Made by a program: the position numbers and the translations under genes. Positions 63,863 through 64,000 of a stretch of DNA of 64,000 nucleotides are shown here, piece by piece. The stretch lies in NCBI RefSeq assembly GCF_003515775.1, contig NZ_QWEI01000004.1:124001-188000 (forward strand). Direction: 5' to 3'. The notes beneath the pieces were generated by a model, which ran no database searches, was not told the origin of the DNA, and saw only the letters and a program-made list of their open reading frames with translations. The stretch comes from Ureibacillus yapensis. GTDB taxonomy: Bacteria > Bacillota > Bacilli > Bacillales_A > Planococcaceae. Numbering within the stretch: position 1 is the stretch's first letter; each line of letters begins with the position of its first letter.

Positions 63863-64000
63863 ATGACGAAGCATAATGTTGAGGATACTTTTTATCGTTC
63901 ATTGTTTGAACATAATCCGGATATCGTCCTTTATTTAGATAGGGAAGGAGTTATTGCAAAAGCTCATCAAAATCTGTCCAGGATAATGGGATATTCAGTT
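63863..64000 (+). CDS. PAS-domain protein, 5' end only
   Basis: The first 46 codons run to the window edge. The start EDTFYRSLFEHNPDIVLYLDREGVI is the typical beginning of a PAS sensor domain (as in the PAS_9/PAS_4 families), followed by NLSRIMGYSV. AAGGAGTTT lies before the ATG. Such domains open histidine kinases, diguanylate cyclases or EAL proteins; which one cannot be seen. Confidence 0.85.
   Translation, partial: MTKHNVEDTFYRSLFEHNPDIVLYLDREGVIAKAHQNLSRIMGYSV

Overview
The window looks like a chromosomal segment of a low-GC Bacillota of the Bacillales (Bacillaceae or a close relative). The grounds are strong purine-rich Shine-Dalgarno sites, frequent TTG/GTG starts, hairpin plus T-run terminators, LxxC lipoproteins, a TPP-riboswitch ykoFEDC operon, a RocB-type protein and a urease operon in the order ureABCEFGD. 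Species cannot be read from the sequence.

Positions 1-10.8 kb form an AT-rich accessory island. It carries a resolvase-type serine recombinase with a res-like upstream site, a block of small phage/plasmid-like proteins (two with Cys4 zinc motifs), three unrecognised membrane proteins, an HNH endonuclease with an EVE-like N-terminus, a broken GIY-YIG gene, and a 696-aa protein with a PD-(D/E)xK (NERD-like) core. The island ends at a 3' fragment of tmRNA (about 10620-10782), so ssrA is probably the integration site. From 10.8 to 18.1 kb there is a scarred junction: two weaker copies of the tmRNA 3' end, a probable group II intron tail, one intact nuclease-helicase (DUF2075) gene, two broken pieces of the same gene family, and two lipoproteins.

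The rest is metabolic. 18.9-25.6 kb holds an IclR regulator, an SDR dehydrogenase and a leftward four-gene operon (two DDAH/arginine-deiminase-fold hydrolases, a RocB-like M20 hydrolase, an amino-acid permease). A 20-bp near-palindrome before iclR recurs with one mismatch directly before the operon, which suggests one regulon for an arginine or methylarginine-type substrate. A polar amino-acid ABC transporter follows (26.6-29.1 kb), then a P-type Ca2+ ATPase, the riboswitch-controlled ykoFEDC thiamine/HMP transporter, and a second IclR regulator divergent from an NMT1/THI5-type ABC importer.

40-50.5 kb holds START-like and NTF2-like proteins, a TetR-controlled redox pair (DsbA-like plus FMN reductase) with a near-perfect 28-bp operator, a noncoding array of five 52-bp repeats, a DUF819 membrane protein with an M20 amidohydrolase, and two paralogous DoxX genes flanking a chemotaxis receptor. 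50.9-56 kb encodes an ABC transporter with a permease/binding-protein fusion (osmoprotectant or ergothioneine type), a quinone-oxidoreductase-like enzyme and an ABC-2/YhgE-type membrane protein. 56-62.8 kb is the urease locus: a divergent urea transporter, ureABCEFGD, and a nickel transporter of the UreH type. The window ends in a PAS-domain gene that runs off the edge.
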